A stretch of 12,387 nt of DNA from CAYVZU01 sp964455935 (GTDB lineage: Bacteria > Fibrobacterota > CAYVZU01): contig CAYVZU010000119.1 in the NCBI GenBank assembly GCA_964455935.1, forward strand, positions 1 to 12,387, in the 5' to 3' direction. Position numbers and translations under genes: made by a program. This document shows, one piece after another, positions 1-8,781 of the stretch. The notes under the pieces were generated by a model, which had not been told where the DNA came from, did not search any database, and saw only the letters and a list, made by a program, of their open reading frames with translations. The first letter of the stretch is position 1; the number at the start of each line of letters is the position of its first letter.

Positions 1-1179
1 ATCGATCCTCCCCGCGACGAGGTGCGCGCGGCGGTGGCCGAATGCCGGACCGCGGGGATCAGAGCCGTCATGATCACGGGCGACCACAAGAACACGGCGG
101 TAGCAATCGCGCAGGCCCTGGGCATGATGGAATCGGGCTCCCTGGCCCTGACGGGAGAGGAGCTTGATCGCTTGGACGACAAGGAATTCGAGAGACGAAT
201 CGAGCATGTAAGCGTGTATGCGCGGGTGTCGCCCGAAAACAAGCTCCGGATCGTGAAGACTTGGCGTAAGCTAGGCCATGTGGTGGCCATGACCGGCGAC
301 GGGGTCAACGATGCGCCCGCCGTGAAAGAGGCCGATATCGGCGTGGCCATGGGAATCACCGGGACCGACGTGACCAAGGAAGTCTCGGATATGGTGGTGA
401 CCGACGACAATTTTGCCTCCATCGTCTCGGCCGTGGAGGAAGGCCGCGGCATCTACGACAATATCCAGAAGTTTATTCACTACCTATTGTCATGCAACGC
501 AGGCGAAATCTTTGTCATGTTCCTCGCCAGCCTGTTTGCCATGCCGGTTCCGCTCCTTCCCATCCAAATCCTCTGGATTAACCTGGTAACCGACGGCTTG
601 CCTGCGCTGGCCCTTGGTGTTGATCCAACCGACCCGAACATCATGCGGCGCCGCCCGCGCAAGCTCACGGATTTTGTGATCTCCCGCCGGAGAATGGCCT
701 TGATTGTCGGCCAGGGTTTTGTGATCGCGCTGGGCGCGCTTGGGGCGTTCTTCTACATGTATTATCTGGGCCATGTCCACTTCCGGGACGTATGGCATCA
801 CCTGTCCCAATTCAACTTCGGCGCCATTCGCGAAATGATGGCCGTGCCTGACGGGATGCAGGAAAGCGTTTTGACCAAGGCGCGCACGTTTGCCTTTATT
901 GTGCTGGCGTTCTCGCAAGACGTCCATTCCTACAACTGTCGCAACCAGAACGTCTCCTTGTTCAAAGTCGGGTTCTTCACGAACAAGCGGCTGATTGGGG
1001 CCACGACGGTTTCAATCACGCTGAATTTTCTGGTGCTGTATACCCCTTTTCTGCAACGCGTGGTTAAAACCGTCCCGCTCAGCGTCAACGAGCTGGTTAC
1101 GGCGCTGCTGATGGCCACGATTCCGTTCTGGTTCATGGAAGCGATGAAGCTGATGCGTCGGGGGAAGCAAATACTGTAG
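1..1179 (+). CDS. P2-type (Ca2+-like) cation-transporting ATPase, C-terminal part; 5' end outside window
   Basis: The reading frame is open from base 1 (I-D-P-P-R-D-E then V-R-A-A-V), so the gene starts upstream; the GTG at 22 is internal. Visible are the end of the P domain, with the ITGDH motif and the hinge motif TGDGVNDAP at 292-318, then the six C-terminal membrane helices (M5-M10). M5 carries SCNAGE and M6 NLVTDGLPALALG. These supply the Asn, Glu, Asn, Thr and Asp that correspond to SERCA Ca2+ ligands N768, E771, N796, T799 and D800. The M8 position of SERCA E908 appears to be Gln (AFSQD), as in many one-site pumps. This points to a P2A/P2B-like pump exporting Ca2+ (possibly Mn2+) at the cost of ATP. 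The phosphorylated DKTGT motif and M1-M4 lie outside the window. No P1B heavy-metal signature is visible. The gene converges on the exchanger at 1286-2227, which would share the substrate. Subfamily confident, exact ion inferred. Confidence 0.9.
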   Translation: MDPPRDEVRAAVAECRTAGIRAVMITGDHKNTAVAIAQALGMMESGSLALTGEELDRLDDKEFERRIEHVSVYARVSPENKLRIVKTWRKLGHVVAMTGDGVNDAPAVKEADIGVAMGITGTDVTKEVSDMVVTDDNFASIVSAVEEGRGIYDNIQKFIHYLLSCNAGEIFVMFLASLFAMPVPLLPIQILWINLVTDGLPALALGVDPTDPNIMRRRPRKLTDFVISRRRMALIVGQGFVIALGALGAFFYMYYLGHVHFRDVWHHLSQFNFGAIREMMAVPDGMQESVLTKARTFAFIVLAFSQDVHSYNCRNQNVSLFKVGFFTNKRLIGATTVSITLNFLVLYTPFLQRVVKTVPLSVNELVTALLMATIPFWFMEAMKLMRRGKQIL

Positions 1180-1216
1180 GCCGCTTGGAAGACCTCGCCG
1201 GAGACTGCGCTTTTGT

Positions 1217-1242
1217 GTGAGACGTTGCGCGCAACGTCTCAC
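1217..1242. repeat. Perfect 26-bp palindrome between convergent genes
   Basis: Two perfect 13-base arms (gtgagacgttgcg / cgcaacgtctcac) meet at 1229/1230 with no spacer. The element sits in the 106-base gap between two convergent stop codons, 37 bases after the ATPase stop and 43 bases beyond the exchanger stop. RNA from either strand would fold into a strong hairpin with a small GCGC loop, so it could end or protect both transcripts. No U-tract follows on either strand, so it is not a textbook intrinsic terminator. The core resembles the intergenic palindromes of the GAGACGTTGC..GCAACGTCTC kind that I recall from cyanobacteria and other phyla, so it may be a dispersed repeat. Confidence 0.75.
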
Positions 1243-1285
1243 CACACTGCCCGGATCGGCGATCAGAGGATGAGGGGCGGGCGTT

Positions 1286-2227
1286 TTAGAACACCCGGAT
1301 CAGCAGATATCCCGCATAAAGGATCAGCAGGCTTGCGCCGGCCCAGCGCTGCAGGACATTTCTTCCCAACGTGAATGGCACCAGAGCCGCGGCAAAGAAG
1401 ATCATTGCGCCCATATCGAACCAGGTGATCCCGGTCTCCTTGAGCGGCCGCGCCAACGCTGTCGCGCCGATGATGAATAGACTGTTGAAGATGTTGGATC
1501 CGATGATGTTGCCAAGAGCCAGATCGTCATCGTCTCGGATCGTGGCAAGCAGAGAAGTCACCAGCTCGGGGATGCTGGTGATGGCTGCAACCACCGTCAA
1601 TCCCAACACAGTCTGACTGCCTCCCATCCCAACCCACGCAAAAATTCCTTTTAACAGAAGGTTCGTGCCGAACCCGAGCAGGAGGAGACCCATCAGGATG
1701 GCGCCTGCCGCAAGCGGGATTGAGTTCATCCTGGGTGGGAGAGACAGCGCCCAAACCTTCTGGTTTGTACAAGTCTGACATTCGCGCGGAGTGAAATGCA
1801 TGTTGGTCCAGAGGTAGACGACAATGGCCAACATTAGCAGCAGACCTTCGAGACGGGAGAAGTTCCCATCCAGGAAATAAACAGGGATGAGGAGAGACAC
1901 CAGGACCAGCAGAGGACCGTCGACCTGCGTCACTTTGGCCATGGCCCGCAAGGGCCGCACCAGCGCGCAGATTCCTAGAATAAAGGCAATATTAAAAATA
2001 TTGGAGCCGACGACGTTTCCCAAAGAAATCCCGCCGTGGCCGGAAAGCGCGGTTTTGGCGCTCACGAACAACTCGGGCGCGCTCGTGCCGAATGCTACGA
2101 CCGTCAATCCAAGAATTAGGGGCCGAACCTTGCTCCGAAGGGCCAGTGTCGCGCTGCCGCGCACCACCGCTTCGGCTCCAAGGTAAAGGAGGAGTCCTCC
2201 TCCGGCGATTGCTGCGGTAACTGACAT
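1286..2227 (-). CDS. CaCA-family Na+/Ca2+ exchanger (YrbG-like)
   Basis: Inner-membrane antiporter of 313 aa, near the usual length for bacterial members, with about ten hydrophobic segments and the two inverted alpha repeats that define the family. Alpha-1 has GLTVVAFGTSAPEL (about residues 40-53, acidic ligand E52) followed by GNVVGSN (70-76). Alpha-2 has GLTVVAAITSIPEL (about 209-222, E221) followed by GNIIGSN (239-245). In alpha-2 the usual GTS is ITS. The central hydrophilic loop (about 142-170) contains a CxxC pair (C150, C153). It probably exports Ca2+ in exchange for Na+ or H+. The ATG at 2227 follows the PilZ stop by 24 bases and lacks a strong Shine-Dalgarno, so it is probably the last gene of the long operon. 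It faces the P-type Ca2+ ATPase gene. Family call is firm; the coupling ion is inferred. Confidence 0.9.
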   Translation of the reverse strand: MSVTAAIAGGGLLLYLGAEAVVRGSATLALRSKVRPLILGLTVVAFGTSAPELFVSAKTALSGHGGISLGNVVGSNIFNIAFILGICALVRPLRAMAKVTQVDGPLLVLVSLLIPVYFLDGNFSRLEGLLLMLAIVVYLWTNMHFTPRECQTCTNQKVWALSLPPRMNSIPLAAGAILMGLLLLGFGTNLLLKGIFAWVGMGGSQTVLGLTVVAAITSIPELVTSLLATIRDDDDLALGNIIGSNIFNSLFIIGATALARPLKETGITWFDMGAMIFFAAALVPFTLGRNVLQRWAGASLLILYAGYLLIRVF

Positions 2228-2251
2228 TGTTGAAGAATATTTCCAGCCTGA

Positions 2252-3382
2252 TTAATCCCGGTCCGGCGCCCTCAGGATGTCCACCACAAACTTCGAGATC
2301 AGTTCGCGGGCCTCATCGTGAAGACCGACGAATTGAACGTGATACTTGAAATCGGCCGTTTTTCCTTGTTCGCGAACGGAGACGCGCACAATTCGACCGG
2401 TGGCATGAGAAACCCGGCGGCCGCGCAGTTGAAAGCTCAGCGAAACCGAATCGCCCGGAAAAAGACTGCGGTCGGTACGAAATGTCATTCCTCCGGAGCT
2501 GATATCGATCATGGCGGCCTCAAACGTCTCACCCGGCGCGAGCGATGCCTGACTGGGAAAGCTGGTGGCGGTTAGCTTGACCGTGACCCCCAGAGTGACG
2601 TTTGCGCGCACATGGAAACGCTGCTGCTTACGCTCGACGCGTATCGAATGCAACAGCGTCAACACTCCGTAATCGGAGCTGTAAACCGGCGTGGTGATGC
2701 GGTATGTCCCGTCTTCGGGCCGGGCAAAGGTGAACCGCAGGTTGATGCCGGGAAGGATGGGATAATAATCCTCAATTTCGGGATTGTAGTTCAGCCGGAA
2801 GTAAAACTCGTTGCTTTCGACGACCGTTGCTTTCTGGATCAGAGGAATCCGATTGCTTTTCCGCAGAACCGAGCCTTGCTGCCCCAGTTCGAGATTGCGC
2901 GATGACACCAGGGGTCGTTCGGGCGCAATATGATTGAAACCCAGCTTGATCCGGATTTGCGATAGCAGGAGACTTTCGTTCTCGATGCGCGCGGCGGGGA
3001 AGCCGTTCGAGAGAAGGTGGCGGACCTCGGCGTCAACGCATTTTTCGAATTGAAGAAGTGATCGGAATAATGCACCGGCCGGTGATTGCGGGTCGTGCTT
3101 GGCCAATTCCTGGACCTTTGCCGCTTCAACGGGTGAGAGCCCGAATTCCTCTACAGCTTCCGAGAGTTGGCGCACTGTCATTTGGCCAAGGGACCTTTTC
3201 TTCCGGTGCTGAAATGTCCAGAAGACCAGGAACAGCACAACGACAAAAAGAAAAAAAGGAATTAAAACCCAAAACCCATGACTGAGTTCGATTTCGGACC
3301 AGGGAATTTTGTGAACCGCGTTCTTGGCCCAAGCCGGTATCGCGAGAAGGAGAACCAGGAATGCGGCATTTGTCGGATTCAA
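2252..3382 (-). CDS. Membrane-anchored PilZ-domain protein with YcgR-like N-terminal PilZN region (c-di-GMP receptor)
   Basis: I place the start at TTG 3382, because AAGGGG lies 9 bases upstream and the frame begins just after the atpC stop (376 aa). A longer form from GTG 3448 (398 aa) would overlap atpC by 53 bases and has no visible Shine-Dalgarno, though it adds basic residues before the first hydrophobic segment. In the short form: signal-like segment at about 8-19 ending A-W-A, membrane helix at about 37-57, cytoplasmic helical region at about 65-125, PilZN/flagellar-brake-like beta region at about 190-250, then the PilZ barrel. The barrel shows both c-di-GMP motifs: RKQQR (R251, R255; RxxxR) and DISSGG (from D293; D/NxSxxG). 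YcgR-type proteins slow flagellar motors when bound to c-di-GMP. The layout recalls PilZ proteins of spirochaetes. Location in a motAB-containing operon fits control of the stator, but control of ATP synthase or an envelope process cannot be excluded. Confidence 0.88.
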   Translation of the reverse strand: MNPTNAAFLVLLLAIPAWAKNAVHKIPWSEIELSHGFWVLIPFFLFVVVLFLVFWTFQHRKKRSLGQMTVRQLSEAVEEFGLSPVEAAKVQELAKHDPQSPAGALFRSLLQFEKCVDAEVRHLLSNGFPAARIENESLLLSQIRIKLGFNHIAPERPLVSSRNLELGQQGSVLRKSNRIPLIQKATVVESNEFYFRLNYNPEIEDYYPILPGINLRFTFARPEDGTYRITTPVYSSDYGVLTLLHSIRVERKQQRFHVRANVTLGVTVKLTATSFPSQASLAPGETFEAAMIDISSGGMTFRTDRSLFPGDSVSLSFQLRGRRVSHATGRIVRVSVREQGKTADFKYHVQFVGLHDEARELISKFVVDILRAPDRD

Positions 3383-3395
3383 AAAGAAAAACCCC

Positions 3396-3824
3396 TTAAT
3401 GGTTGAGGCGGCCGGCCGATTCCGCCGCCTTGAGTCGGGCTGTGGCACGCGCCAAGCGCGCTACAGCCTGTGTATATTCGTCTCCGCCAAGCTCGCGCTC
3501 AATCTGCTCCAATGCCAGTTGCCGTGAGCGTTCAGCGCGCGTGATATCGATGTTCTCCGCAGGCTCGGCTGTTTCGGCCAGAACGGAAATTCCCTTTGTG
3601 CCTACATCCATGAATCCACCTGAGACGGCCAAAAAGCGAGGCCCCTCCGGTGTGCGAAGGCGGATTGCGCCTGCCCGCAATGAGGTCAGCATTGGCGCAT
3701 GCCCGGGCAGAATGCCCACTTCGCCTTCGCTTCCGGGGAAAACCCCAAACAGGATCGGGCCATTGAAGACCTCATTTTCGGGGGTCACCAATTCCAGCGA
3801 AAGCTGCTTGCGTCCCGAATTCAT
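3396..3824 (-). CDS. atpC: F1 ATP synthase epsilon subunit
   Basis: 142-aa central-stalk subunit that sits at the foot of gamma and can inhibit ATP hydrolysis. The N-terminal beta-sandwich domain is clear (LELVTPENEVF, then PGSEGEVGILPGHAPMLTSL at about 31-50, a family signature, and LAVSGGFMDV). The C-terminal helical hairpin at about 95-142 is rich in Ala, Arg and Glu (DITRAERSRQLALEQIERE.. ARLARATARLKAAE). Full length for the family. The ATG overlaps the atpD stop as ATGA (3821-3824), so translation is probably coupled. The proposed PilZ start follows 13 bases after its TAA. Confidence 0.96.
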   Translation of the reverse strand: MNSGRKQLSLELVTPENEVFNGPILFGVFPGSEGEVGILPGHAPMLTSLRAGAIRLRTPEGPRFLAVSGGFMDVGTKGISVLAETAEPAENIDITRAERSRQLALEQIERELGGDEYTQAVARLARATARLKAAESAGRLNH

Positions 3825-5302
3825 GCCTCGCCTTTTCGCATTCGCTCGGCTTGTTCCACGGCTTCTTCGATCCCGCCCACCATGTAAAAAGCGGATTCCG
3901 GCAATTCGTCATGTTTGCCCGCGATGATCTCTCCGAATCCCCGGATGGTGTCTTCCAGCTTTACGTATTTGCCCGGCCGGCCCGTGAATTCCTGGGCTAC
4001 AAAAAAGGGCTGCGAGAGGAAACGCTGGATTCGACGGGCGCGCGCCACGGTCACCTTGTTTTCCGGCGAAAGCTCATCCATGCCCAGGATCGCAATGAGA
4101 TCCTGAAGGTCCTTGTATTTCTGCAGAATCCGCTGCACCTCACGGGCCACCCGATAATGCTCTTCACCCACAACCTTGGGATCGAGAATGCGCGAGGTCG
4201 ATTCAAGCGGGTCTACGGCCGGGTAAATTCCCAAATCCGAAATGGCGCGCGACAACACGGTGGTGGCGTCCAGGTGCGCAAACGTGGCGGCCGGCGCGGG
4301 ATCGGTCAGGTCGTCGGCCGGGACATAGACCGCCTGCACCGAGGTAATCGAGCCCTCTTTTGTGGACGTAATCCGCTCCTGCAGGGCGGCCATTTCCGTT
4401 GCCAGGCTGGGTTGGTAGCCCACGGCCGAAGGAAGCCGGCCTAGAAGGGCCGAAACCTCGGAACCCGCCTGAACGAAGCGGAAGATATTGTCGATGAACA
4501 GCAGCACATCCTGCTTGTCGACATCGCGGAAGTATTCGGCCAGGGTCAGGCCCGTCAGGCCCACCCGAAGCCGCGTTCCGGGGGGTTCGCTCATTTGGCC
4601 GAAAACCAGGGAGGTTTTGTCGATCACATGAGACTGTTTCATATCCAGCCATAGGTCGTTGCCTTCGCGCGTGCGTTCGCCCACGCCGGTGAAAACCGAG
4701 AACCCGCCGTGCTCGGTGGCGATATTGCGGATCAGTTCCATAATGATCACGGTCTTGCCCACCCCCGCTCCGCCGAACAGCCCGATTTTGCCGCCCCTTG
4801 GATATGGGGTGAGAAGGTCGACCACCTTCAGTCCGGTTTCAAGGATTTTCCAGGAGGTGGACTGTTCTTCCAGTTTCGGCGGGTCGCGATGAATGGGCCA
4901 CTTTGTCGCCGCGTTCACCGGTCCGGCATTGTCCACGGGCTCGCCCAGAACGTCGATAATTCGGCCCAGGGTTTCCGTGCCCACGGGAACACGGATCACG
5001 TCGCCCGTACGTTGGGCAACCGATCCGCGCCGGAGTCCGTCGGTGGAGGATAGGGCTACCGCGCGAACCCGGTTGTCGCCCAGGTGCTGCTGGACTTCGG
5101 AAACAACGCGAATGGCCGGAACATGCTCGGTCGCTTCCTGCTCGACAAAAATGGCCTCATAGATCCCGGGGAGCTGGCCGGCTGGAAACTCCACGTCGAT
5201 TACCACGCCCAGAATCTGGACGACCTTTCCCGTGGACAGCGTGGCAGCGGAGGCCCGCTCTGTATCCATGCGGTTCATTTCTTCCTTCCTTTCAGCATTC
5301 AT
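3821..5302 (-). CDS. atpD: F1 ATP synthase beta subunit (catalytic)
   Basis: Catalytic subunit of the F1 hexamer, which makes ATP from ADP and phosphate. In the 493-aa reading: P-loop GGAGVGKT (177-184), catalytic Glu in GVGER (E209), Walker B LLFIDNIFR (267-275), the highly conserved PSAVGYQPSLATEM stretch, and DPAPAATFAHLDATTVLSR. The lever loop reads DELSPEN (409-415) instead of DELSEED. Two starts are plausible. ATG 5302 has AAGGA 5 bases upstream. ATG 5278 (Met9) has the purine-rich AAGGAAGG placed 5 bases upstream, inside the longer reading, and gives a leader nearer the family norm before STGKVVQI. I list the longer form. The gene lies 54 bases after atpG and overlaps atpC by 4 bases. 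Confidence 0.97.
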   Translation of the reverse strand: MNAERKEEMNRMDTERASAATLSTGKVVQILGVVIDVEFPAGQLPGIYEAIFVEQEATEHVPAIRVVSEVQQHLGDNRVRAVALSSTDGLRRGSVAQRTGDVIRVPVGTETLGRIIDVLGEPVDNAGPVNAATKWPIHRDPPKLEEQSTSWKILETGLKVVDLLTPYPRGGKIGLFGGAGVGKTVIIMELIRNIATEHGGFSVFTGVGERTREGNDLWLDMKQSHVIDKTSLVFGQMSEPPGTRLRVGLTGLTLAEYFRDVDKQDVLLFIDNIFRFVQAGSEVSALLGRLPSAVGYQPSLATEMAALQERITSTKEGSITSVQAVYVPADDLTDPAPAATFAHLDATTVLSRAISDLGIYPAVDPLESTSRILDPKVVGEEHYRVAREVQRILQKYKDLQDLIAILGMDELSPENKVTVARARRIQRFLSQPFFVAQEFTGRPGKYVKLEDTIRGFGEIIAGKHDELPESAFYMVGGIEEAVEQAERMRKGEA

Positions 5303-5330
5303 GGGAGTCCTTCATTCGGTTCATTGTCCG

Positions 5331-5340
5331 GCCGCGCGGC
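5331..5340. repeat. GC palindrome in the atpG-atpD gap
   Basis: The ten bases gccgcgcggc form a perfect palindrome in the 54-base gap between the atpG stop and the longer atpD start. It could form a small hairpin upstream of the atpD ribosome binding site. Short GC palindromes arise readily by chance in GC-rich DNA, so a function is only a possibility. Confidence 0.3.
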
Positions 5341-5356
5341 ACCCAAGGGGCGCGGT

Positions 5357-6210
5357 TTACTCCAAAGCCTGAGCCCCGCCCACGATTTCGAGCAACTCCT
5401 TGGTTATTGAAGCCTGGCGCGCCTTGTGATATTCATGGGTGAGACGGTCAATCAAGTCCGTGGCGTTCCGGGTTGCCCCATTCATGGCATGCATACGGGC
5501 CAGTTGTTCGGCCGCATAGGATTCCATGATCATCACCCAGATCCGGTTAAAGAAATACCGGGGCAGAAGATCGTTGAGGATCTGTTCGGCCTTTGGTTCA
5601 AAAATATAGGCGGTTGGGGCCGCGGCCGCGGCGGGATCAATTGGAACCGGAAGAACCGGATGCAAACGCAATGCGCGATGCGCGGTCCCCCGAAATTCGT
5701 GGTGCAGCAGGTACAACTCGTCGATATCCGCATTCAAGTAGCTGGCCAGAATTCGTTCGGCCGCTTCCATTGCGTCGTCGTACCGGGGCCGCGCCATGAT
5801 CTCCACATTCTGCAGGGCGGCCGTATAGCGCCGTGCCCGAAAAAACTCGATGACTTTTTTGCCGAACAAAAAGAGCTGGATCTCCAGGTCCTTGCGCTCT
5901 TGGATAAAGGCCAAGGCCCGGGCGCAGACCGCGTTGTTGAATCCGCCGCACAGGCCTTTGTTGGAGCCGACCACGGCCAAGCCCACGTTTCGCACTTGAC
6001 GACGTTGCAGAAGCGGCACCTTTTCTTCCGATGCGCTGAGGGCCAGGTTCTGGGCGATCTCCGTAATTTTGTTTGCATAGGGCCGCCCGGCCAGCACCCG
6101 GCTTCGGGCCCCGCGTAGCTTCACGGAGGAGACCACTTCCATGGCCTTGGTGATCTGGCGGATGTTGCGCACGCTTCGGATGCGGGTGCGCAGTTCGCGA
6201 TTCGAAGCCA

Positions 6211-6211
<1 letters not shown>
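5357..6211 (-). CDS. atpG: F1 ATP synthase gamma subunit
   Basis: 284-aa rotor shaft of F1. The N-terminal helix has the family signature (RTRIRSVRNIRQITKAMEVVSSVKL at about 7-31) and the C-terminal helix ends in the expected manner (NATDLIDRL..EYHKARQASITKELLEIVGGAQAL). The middle has the conserved SNKGLCGGFN turn (about 83-92). The length matches bacterial homologues. It begins with GTG at 6211, whose first base is the last base of the atpA TAG (TAGTG), so re-initiation after atpA is likely. The next gene, atpD, follows after 54 bases that hold a 10-bp GC palindrome. Confidence 0.96.
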
Positions 6212-7716
<1,505 letters not shown>

Positions 7717-7731
7717 ATGTCTTTCTTGCTC

Positions 7732-8262
7732 CTATTCCGCCATTGCTCGTTGCAGCCGGTTGAGTCTGGATTGCACCGTCGCGTCAATTTCGTGGTCGCC
7801 ATAGCGAATCTTGATCCCTCCCAGCACCCTGGGATCGATTTGGACACTTACCTGCACGGCCTTGCCCAGGAAAGCCGAAATCCGTTTCTCGAGTCTCGCC
7901 AGCAGCTCCGCCCCAAAACGATGGCTGGTGAGCACGATCACGGGTTGCACGCCTTCGGCGTCGTGGCAAATTCCCCGGTAGACGTCCAGGACTTCCGCAA
8001 GCAGGTCCATTCGCTTCTCGGCCACCAGCAGGGCCAGAAAACGGCGAAATAGGTGCGAGAACCTGCTGGCGACCGTTTCGATCAGGTCGAGTCTCACCGG
8101 TTCGGACAGGCCCGGATGACTCAGGGCTTCCCGAAGCCGCGGCTGGTCCCGTAACAGCGCAACCAGCATTTCCATTTCCTTGCGCATCAAATCGCGCTGC
8201 GAAGGCTGGCCGACCGCGTCGAACAGCGCGCGCGCATAGCGCTGGGCTACCGATCGCGTCAC
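7732..8262 (-). CDS. atpH: F1 ATP synthase delta subunit (peripheral stalk, OSCP-like)
   Basis: 176-aa subunit that ties the top of the F1 alpha3-beta3 ring to the b-subunit stalk. N-terminal helical domain starts SVAQRYARALFDAV, typical of the family. The C-terminal part contains VIVLTSHRFGAELLARLEKRI followed by VQIDPRVLGGIKIRYGDHEIDATV, the usual delta C-terminal signature (DPxxxGGxxIxxGxxxxDxSv). It starts with GTG at 8262 directly after the atpF TAA with no gap, so coupled translation is likely. Position between atpF and atpA is canonical. Confidence 0.95.
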   Translation of the reverse strand: MTRSVAQRYARALFDAVGQPSQRDLMRKEMEMLVALLRDQPRLREALSHPGLSEPVRLDLIETVASRFSHLFRRFLALLVAEKRMDLLAEVLDVYRGICHDAEGVQPVIVLTSHRFGAELLARLEKRISAFLGKAVQVSVQIDPRVLGGIKIRYGDHEIDATVQSRLNRLQRAMAE

Positions 8263-8769
8263 TTAGGCCCCCCGCCTTCGGGTGTCGATTTCCGGTTTCC
8301 AATCATCGAGAAAATCCTCGATGAGCTTCTGGTTGGTTTCGGAATCCATTCGTTTCTCGATGAGCTTTGAGGCCGCGCGCATGGCCATTGCGGATACGTG
8401 CACTCGAATCCCCTTCAGGGCCTTTTCACGCTCGTGCCCGATTTCCTCTTTGGCGTGTTCCAGCAGCACGGCGGCCTCTCTCTCGGCCTTGGTGACGAGG
8501 GATTCGCGCATGGCATTGCCGTCCATCACCGCCTTCTCCATTTCATCCCGCACCCGCTTCTTCAACTCCAATAGCTGTTCGTGCGCGGAATTCTTTAGAT
8601 AATCCACTTCCTTTTTTCCATTCTCAATTTCGGCGTACCCGTTGGCGATCTCCGTGGAGCGCTTCTTCATGAAGGGACGGATAAACCGGTTTACGAGAAA
8701 GCCAAGCAAGACCAGAAGAACCAGGAAATTGGCCATCTGGTATAAAATCAATTTCCAGCTCAGTTCCAT
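8263..8769 (-). CDS. atpF: Fo ATP synthase b subunit
   Basis: 168-aa peripheral-stalk subunit. One N-terminal membrane helix (about residues 8-28, ILYQMANFLVLLVLLGFLV) leads into NRFIRPFMKKRSTEI, typical of b, followed by a long charged helix with few glycines or prolines (about 40-155) that would dimerise along the stalk and meet delta. Only one b gene is present, so a homodimer is expected instead of the b/b' pair of phototrophs. ATG 8769 has AGGGG 5 bases upstream and lies 12 bases after the atpE stop. Confidence 0.95.
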   Translation of the reverse strand: MELSWKLILYQMANFLVLLVLLGFLVNRFIRPFMKKRSTEIANGYAEIENGKKEVDYLKNSAHEQLLELKKRVRDEMEKAVMDGNAMRESLVTKAEREAAVLLEHAKEEIGHEREKALKGIRVHVSAMAMRAASKLIEKRMDSETNQKLIEDFLDDWKPEIDTRRRGA

Positions 8770-8781
8770 AGCGGCCCCTGC

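Noticed and set aside
1..1179. P1B heavy-metal ATPase
   Set aside because: The six C-terminal helices and the NLVTDGLPALALG segment of M6 belong to P2-type pumps; P1B pumps lack these helices.
1987..2003. AT-rich inverted repeat caatatt-aaa-aatattg
   Set aside because: It lies in the exchanger coding region and is explained by the codons for the conserved S-N-I-F-N-I-A stretch of the alpha-1 repeat.
3403..3927. Long open frames antisense to real genes, here opposite atpC/atpD; also 5426-6118 opposite atpG and 6919-7407 opposite atpA
   Set aside because: They lie wholly opposite strongly conserved ATP synthase genes, encode no recognisable motif, and are expected from the GC-rich codon pattern.
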